Positions 58,601-64,000 of a stretch of DNA of 64,000 bases are shown one piece after another. Position 1 is the stretch's first letter, and the number at the start of each line of letters is the position of its first letter. Where the stretch lies: positions 14,743,905-14,807,904 of the forward strand of contig OU744451.1 in the NCBI GenBank assembly GCA_916610825.1. Reading direction: 5' to 3'. The notes beneath the pieces were generated by a model. The model did not search any database. It was given only the letters and a program-made list of their open reading frames with translations, and was not told where the DNA came from. The translations under genes were made by a program, and so were the position numbers. The stretch is from Haliclystus octoradiatus (lineage: Eukaryota > Cnidaria > Staurozoa > Stauromedusae > Haliclystidae).

Positions 58601-61600
58601 TACTGCCTTTCCTCGGACTCCAAAATCGTAGAATTACTTATGATACCCAATTCCATTACCTGACAGTAAACCAGTCTCGAGCTTAGATGCTTGATAAACA
58701 CAGTTTTATCTTGCCAAATTTCTCAGCAAAGAAATGAAATAACTGTTTAAAAGAACTCACAAATCCAGAAGCATTTACTTGGCCTTCTCTACTAACCCAG
58801 ATCATAGCCAAATAGAATAATTGAAAAATATGGCTTATTGATTGACAGATGACCAAGTTTCTTCTGTTACTATCATGTACTTCACTGTCACTTTGTATAA
58901 TGTAATATAAAATGTTGTAGCGAAGCAGTTACCTGAAAACACCATCTTGATTGCAATAATTTTATATCCATTTATTTCACAATATCAAACACATAATGTT
59001 TTCTTGTTCAAAAATTAATTCTCATCTTTATCCTGCAGCTTTCATTTTTGACCACGAAATTTAATTATTGAAAAGATTTAACTTCTTTATCACTATTATA
59101 TTGCTGAAAGTGAATCTAGCAGTAGATAGATAGATGGATGGATAGATAAGAGTATATTTAAAAGGCATATAAATAAAATGATACATTGAGAGTTAAAACT
59201 GCTTTAAGTAACTTCTGTACGATCTCTGCGTGATTCGTTGAAAAGCTGTTATTGATTTACACTGTAATGTTATTATAATTCTGTTTTAAGCTATTTTTAA
59301 TTTCTTTTTCTGTTTGATAATATTATGGTGTTCTAGATTATTATGTTTATTCAAGAGGTAAGGACGACGAAAGGAGAACGATCGCTTACCACAATCAGTA
59401 GAAACATCTGGAACTGTATATAGGTTGTTACAAGTGCTAAAATTCGAGTTTTGTTGTTCAAACAAGGATTTCATTTCACCTCCATTCAACCCATATGATG
59501 AATTACGAGCCGTGCACACTGTGCGTAGTTCAGCCAAGTCTTTGATACAAATCCTGCCAATGTCATCCAAAGGAGTGGCTTTTATCACATACCCATTTAG
59601 CCTATCATTTCCAGGTGCCTTCCAGTTTGGTAGCATTGAAGCTTCTTTAATTATGTCAATCTCAGTAACACTTTGAATATCTCATCACATAACTCAATGT
59701 TTTCGTTAGTGTGTGTTGCATTTTTAATACTTGGACCTACTTGACTGAAGAATTCATGTTGATGCATTGCATTTGTATTTTTGCTTCTTTGTTACCCTTT
59801 TAATTTGATTCCAAATATCAGTCACATTATCACCACATCCGTTGAATTTTGCTCTTTTGTAATTCACTTTTGCTTTTCGTAATTTATAATTTATCTGATT
59901 TCTTAGAATTCAAATTGATATAATTTCCAGTCGTGTTGTCCTTTTTGTGTCCATTGCAATGTATCTCATCTTATATGTTTTAATTGGTTTCTCATTTCAA
60001 TTGATTCCCAAGGAGCATAATTTGGATGTTGAACGTTAATGGAGCATGTATGTCTCTGTTTGATTGTAAAATAGTCTGCAGTTGCTCTGCTGCTTCATTA
60101 ATACTCTCATTAACTATTGCTTTAGTAGCTATGGCTCTTATGCTTGTATTGAGTAGATATTCGCAAAAAGCTGCCTTATCAAACTTTTTATATGATCTTA
60201 CAGTTTTCAATGCTCTTTTTGGAATTTCGATATTGCAAGATATTGTAGTATTTAAGCCAAGATGATCGGAGCTGCACGATGGCGTTGAGTTACATGGACC
60301 AATTCTATTACTCATTGTGGGCGACGATATTACATTAATCAATTTACGTCTCTGTTAGTTTAGTTATTCATGTTGCCTCTGTATTGTATATATGTAGATT
60401 AAATTGTGATATAAGGTCTAACAGAAAAGTTTGGGATGGTGGTCTTTTCATAAATTTAATATTCAAATCACCAACAATAATATAATTGTAATTATGTTCT
60501 GTCATTTTTTGGTAGTTTAAAATTGCTATGAGATTATAAGATAGGTAGTAGATACACGCCACCATATATATATTATAAATTTATTTCACTGTTTGATTGT
60601 TGCGTGCATTTAGAAATTGTTATCAAAGTAAAATTGATAGGTAAAATTACCAAACTATGGTTATGGGTTTATCATATAAAACACTAGCCACTAACCATTT
60701 CTAGGATTGTAACAGTTTACGATGTAGAATGAATTGCTATTAGATATTTTATTTTCACAGATTTTTTTTTATAGATTCATCAACTGATATTTTTAAATTG
60801 TTTCTGTAGTGAATTGCAGCTCCATCATATGTATGCCATATTTATCATTTCTTAATATGTTACACCCAGGTATTTAATAATCCATAGATTCGGTTTGTAG
60901 CCAGGTTTCTTGTAATAATACGATATCAACTTTATTTTCAATTAAGTGCGTGTGTAATTCTGTTAATCGTTCATTGGTTAAGTACTCATGTACATTTATT
61001 GATGGGAGTTTTAAACTTTTGGATGACAGTGATGTGTGTTGATTGATTGTTTCCCGTCAACCTTGAGATCGAGATTCGCTTTAATGATTTTAATTGGACT
61101 ATAGAAAAATCTCTGGTTACCCAGCGATCTGTTGGGATTTGTATGTCGTCGTTTCTGATTCTACACTCTGATCGCAGTTTACTCATTAGCTTTTGCTCAT
61201 TTATCGTATAGTCTGGAGATACATAGACATTGTAAAGGCAAGTGTCCTCCAAGTATCTAGAGTTTTTAACAATGTGATCTTGTCACTGAAATTTTTTGGT
61301 TTTACAGGTAAGGGTTGGGGTCTGGTATTGGCCTGCTACTGCCAGTCTCATTTCCTAATCGTTTGTAGGTCTCTACCTCTCTTTCGATGCCAAGGATATT
61401 TTCAGCATTTCAGAGTTTCAAATTTTGTATTAATATGTGTATATTTTGTATTATAATGTTGTAGACTGTCGAATGCTTTGGATAGATCGAGCAAGATTAG
61501 AAGAGAAAGTTCGCGATGTTCCATAGTATTTAAACATTTTCAGTTTTATTGAGTTACGCTGTAATTGTAGAACAACTAAGCTGAATCCCATGTTGGTATT

Positions 61601-64000
61601 TTGTTAGGAGAGGTGAAATATGTGGATACAATTGAAGGTATATTATTTAGGATACAATGGAGTTATCAACAGAATGAATATATTAGTGTCACTACATTAT
61701 CTATATATGACATAGAAATGAGGCTATAACAAAGAGGCCAGACTATATATTGATTATCACACATCTCCATAAGGTGTAATTGTAATGAAGTATTCTAGCT
61801 AAATTTATCAGAAGGATAAGATAAGTTACTTAGATACTAAATGTTTGATTGAGTAAATTATGATCATTGTATTAAAAGCCCGATTAAAAGTAACTGCATG
61901 CATAATGAGGTATAATATTGTATATTATCAAACCAATATTAAATTACCTAACAGACCAAATCGGCTAACGCGTCACCAGACCTGAATGCGGTGTTTGGGT
62001 TATTCAACAACAGAACGCAATGGTCTGGCGCAACTGTTTTTATCGCATATTCCTCTTCGTAATATGCTCTTAAATTTAGTATTTAAATGATTTATGGCAA
62101 ATTGAAGATGGATATAAGCAGATTAAGAACCAATATAAGAACCAATAAAAACGCCTGTGACCTTAACATTTATATATCAGTACTCTACTATCGTCAATTA
62201 TTCCATCAAAAAGTAACATTTCTTAAAACAATATCGATAGACAATAACAATTTCTTAAACAATGTTTCGCTATGTTGATTCAAAAACAATACTACATGAT
62301 GGTATCAAGCATATCAAGCATATTTAATGTAATGAACGAAAAATGTCATTATTTCACAATCAATATGACATGCACAATAGAGCTGTAGAGTTGATCGTAA
62401 ACATAGCTGATGATGTAGAGCACAGAACTCCATGCGTTCTCAAACATTGAGATGTGCCGCGCCGTAAAGAAAAAACTAAAACAACATCAATTTATAACTG
62501 TAAATTATAACATAAAATTGAAACAAAGAAATTCTTTGCTTTCCAAATGAAGAATATAAACATACAACAGTCATATTAATAGGGAAGGTAATATAAATAG
62601 GCAACACAAGTCATTTTAACGACTCAATCAAATCAGAGTTTCGTGAAATTTTCATCAAACTCCTCGCTGTTAGTTCTTCGTAAAACATAACTAATTTTCC
62701 GCTAACAAATGTACACATAAAACTTCTACATAGGCCTACCATAAATATACTTTCTAATTCATAAATGCTTGGTATTTTATTTAAATAAGCAAAGATTAGT
62801 TGGTTTCAATGCTTCAAAACATCGCATATCATAACATTTTTTCATCCCAAATTACATAGTCCATGTACGTAATCTTTCACTATAACAAAAAATTAAGATC
62901 TTTCCAATTCATACTGCATATTCATCTCCAGTTTAGCTTAGCTTCTTTTATTTTCACTTTAGTTTATCAAATGCTTTCAAACCATGTTTCCAAATTCATA
63001 AAACATTCGGTTCCAATTTTACGGTCATCTACATCTAAATGAAGCTTTACCACCCCAAAATCGACAGAAAATCTTTTCCACGCACCGAATAATATTTCTC
63101 CAAATACTAAATATTCGACCTTTCAACTAAATAGGTAGTTTAAAATATGTTTCATGAAATCAAAAATGAAGGAGCTTCTCGTACAACAACAAGGCACGAA
63201 AGGACGTTTGCTTGAAAAAGCGCAAAGAGTCCCGCATCTGGGTCACGTGATCAGGAAATTGAAGAGTTAGCCGATTTGGTCTATTGTAACGAAGTAAAAT
63301 TAGCAAAGATTTTTAGGACGTAATAATATATTTAATAAACGTAAACAGAATTTTGCAGCGTAATAGATTTCATAAACGTAAATAGATCTATGAAGCAGTA
63401 GCATCGGAAGATGTCGACGGAGAAGTTGTAGTAGGAAATTGGCGAAGAATAAGGCAGCGATTGCGACGAAGTAAACTTCCACCAACTAGCTTGACAAAAT
63501 AGTCTCGACCAGATAATACTTCGACAATGGAGCATTCTTACCAAGGTTGAATATTAATGGCCAATCAGAGTAGGCATCAATAATTTCGAGGAATTGATGG
63601 GCAGCATACGTGCCAATGTCGCCGTGAAGTTCTTCGAATGCTTTTGTTGGTGCAGGACGTGAACGTAGAGGTTATTTTCCTTTTGAAGGTAATTCTTGTT
63701 GGCAGGATTGTCAGGAACGTGTTACTCGTTGAAATGAAATGAAAATTACTTTTTTTATATACCTTGTAAAGCGCTTTTCCGCATTTTGAAAAAAGCGCTC
63801 TATAAGTTGTCATTATGAATGTGTAGTCTTTGACTCCTTGTTTTTTAAGCTATTATTTTAAGTACTCTGATAACCTTAAACTCATTGAAGTATAGGATTT
63901 AAGAGGAGACAAAAAAGTAAAGTAATTATGTTTTTGTCTTTCAGTTGAGTATTTGGGACACTGCCGGTATGGAACGCGCTGGACAATTAACATCGAATTA
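52681..64000 (+). CDS. Rab-like small GTPase, exons 1 and 2 (runs off window)
   Basis: Exon 1 is 52681-52857 (59 codons, donor TCG/GTAGGT). Exon 2 begins at 63945 after TTTTGTCTTTCAG and continues past the window end; the junction is in phase 0. Exon 1 gives a P-loop GEVGVGKS (residues 16-23), the switch I Thr in STFGMD and the strand FTKTLKVGQ. Exon 2 opens with the Walker B/switch II block, WDTAGME. Rab proteins switch membrane traffic between GTP and GDP states. Two catalytic positions are unusual: Val at the position of Ras Gly12, and Met where nearly all Rabs have the catalytic Gln (DTAGQE). Both predict slow GTP hydrolysis. The subfamily cannot be named from this part. The 11-kb intron is full of retroelement fragments. 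Confidence 0.88.
53358..53823. mobile_element. 466-bp TIR element with GCGCGCCCAAT ends
   Basis: The left end CCCAAACTGCAAAATG...GTGCGCGCCCAAT and the right end (inverse) CCCAGACTGCAAAGTT...GTGCGCGCCCAAT form inverted termini of about 40 bp with a few mismatches. ACGCGC words recur inside, and a tRNA-like segment lies in the middle. Confidence 0.6.
53630..53700 (-). repeat. tRNA-like segment (Leu/Ser-type A box)
   Basis: The minus strand has GATGGCCGAGTGGTTAATGC, the A box typical of Leu/Ser tRNAs, and a B-box-like GGATTCAAGTC. There is no variable arm or clean acceptor stem, so it is a tRNA relic or SINE head inside the TIR element. Confidence 0.45.
53960..54256 (+). pseudogene. LINE C-terminal fragment
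   Basis: The open frame contains INHLIENTLPFIDG, NRGTYRTIIKCTEDWNLLD and a terminal helix RSARTFDLFRNNLKRSMF, the layout of the RT C-terminus in CR1/jockey-like LINEs. Everything upstream is missing. Confidence 0.6.
54480..54645 (-). pseudogene. Gypsy RT N-terminal fragment
   Basis: The minus strand reads FFALRPVVEDALNDAVSNGL followed by ISSSNWASPTV, which matches the start of Gypsy RT (alpha helix, then W(A/C)SP). It ends in a stop soon after. Confidence 0.55.
54690..54790. repeat. TTCATGAACTGTTCA monomers
   Basis: Several copies of TTCATGAACTGTTCA-like words, related to the satellite of CFAP418 intron 2. A similar cluster at 58080-58150 suggests the two bound one element of about 3.4 kb. 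Confidence 0.5.
55655..55725 (+). repeat. tRNA-like SINE head
   Basis: A-box-like TGGTGTAGTGGTGGAGC and B-box-like GAGTTCAATCC at tRNA spacing; the arms pair poorly. T-rich DNA follows. Probably a SINE or tRNA relic. Confidence 0.4.
56347..56542. mobile_element. AAGGGTTACCACA MITE, copy 2
   Basis: Long inverted termini AAAGGGTTACCACATGCTTGC...GCAAGTATGTGGTAACCCTTT and inner paired arms (TATTCATATTTACTAAACTCG and inverse) make an almost complete hairpin. It is the same family as 44169-44322. Confidence 0.7.
57325..58367 (-). pseudogene. Unclassified mobile-element coding remnant
   Basis: Minus-strand frames at 58367-57948 (FVWDNNAINLEFLRGKLMHC, SAGKMSFKV), 57742-57512 (ESAGEVLILINQTMYLSNDG) and 57567-57325 are protein-like and ordered in one direction but frameshifted. 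The WDN...GK..HCTNGI pattern recalls a repeated, unnamed coding family of invertebrate genomes; that likeness is from memory and weak. It lies between the two TTCATGAAC clusters. Confidence 0.4.
58400..59280. other. Rab intron, no gene seen
   Basis: AT-rich; a short GATA/GATG microsatellite lies at 59124-59150. Confidence 0.45.
59290..61252 (-). pseudogene. LINE remnant: ORF1 end, APE endonuclease and RT start
   Basis: In minus-strand order: an ORF1-like end (NVYVSPDYTINEQKLMSKLR, 61225 downward), the endonuclease N-terminus (LTELHTHLIENKVDIVLLQE, near 60900-60990), its middle (IIVGDLNIKF, near 60460) and end (SDHLGLNTTI, near 60260). Then come an alpha-helical linker and the RT start (PNWKAPGNDRLNGYVIKA, 59636 downward). 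It finally runs into a short C-terminal tail (DCGKRSFSFRRPYLLN), so most of the RT is deleted. Frames are broken throughout. The type is CR1/L2-like, with two ORFs and an APE-type nuclease. Confidence 0.7.
61260..63390. other. Rab intron, no gene seen
   Basis: AT-rich sequence without a recognised exon or repeat. Confidence 0.4.
63395..63665 (-). pseudogene. Gypsy integrase fragment with internal deletion
   Basis: The minus strand reads FEELHGDIGTYAAHQFLEII and DAYSDWP, the first Asp block of the integrase core. It passes directly into SKYYLVETILSS, stop, LVGGSLLRRNR, the post-core C-terminal motif. The second Asp and the Glu blocks are missing. The family resembles Gypsy element 1 at 5.3-8.6 kb. 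Confidence 0.6.
63770..63840 (+). repeat. Dispersed-repeat 3' end with GCGCTTTT stem
   Basis: AAGCGCTTTTCCGC...GAAAAAAGCGCT forms a short stem, followed by GTAGTCTTTGACTCC, the same word that follows hammerhead motif B. It lies about 100 bp upstream of the acceptor of Rab exon 2. Confidence 0.45.

Overview
The window is animal nuclear DNA. It is AT-rich, its genes are split by GT-AG introns, and most of its length is mobile DNA: Gypsy LTR elements, several LINEs, a Penelope-like element, hAT ends, foldbacks, MITEs and a satellite. Small introns in several genes, a ciliary gene (CFAP418), a Rab-type GTPase and secreted PAN and fibrinogen-like exons point to a marine invertebrate. A tunicate or other deuterostome is my guess and is not proven. 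All gene models below come from reading splice sites and checking that the reading phase is kept across every junction. They have not been checked against transcripts.

Layout. 1-12 kb: an 11-exon orphan gene (1956-3966, +), an 882-bp hAT element just after its stop, then two broken Gypsy elements back to back. 11.6-22 kb: an exon for a secreted PAN-like protein and, 9 kb on, a fibrinogen-like exon. They are separated by LINE remnants and a 1.7-kb foldback built from 160-bp repeats. 23.5-27.8 kb (-): a six-exon gene for a secreted, probably furin-cleaved protein. It has exon-encoded Trp-Gly-Ser-Arg modules and a C-terminal part resembling bacterial polymorphic toxins; this is the most novel item. 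28.9-33.6 kb: a DUF4806-like gene (-) lying between two inverted CCCAGCAG termini, possibly a gene-carrying transposon. 33.6-35.0 kb (+): a four-exon orphan gene.

37.1-52.3 kb (-): CFAP418 (C8orf37), five exons with 594 coding bases. Its introns hold a 56-bp satellite of about 2.7 kb, a TTAA-flanked foldback, several MITEs and an inverted pair of Penelope-like copies. Four hammerhead ribozyme motifs lie in these introns. 52.7 kb to the window end (+): exon 1 of a Rab-like GTPase, an 11-kb intron full of retroelement debris, and the start of exon 2 at the right edge. CFAP418 and the Rab gene are divergent, with about 410 bp between their start codons.
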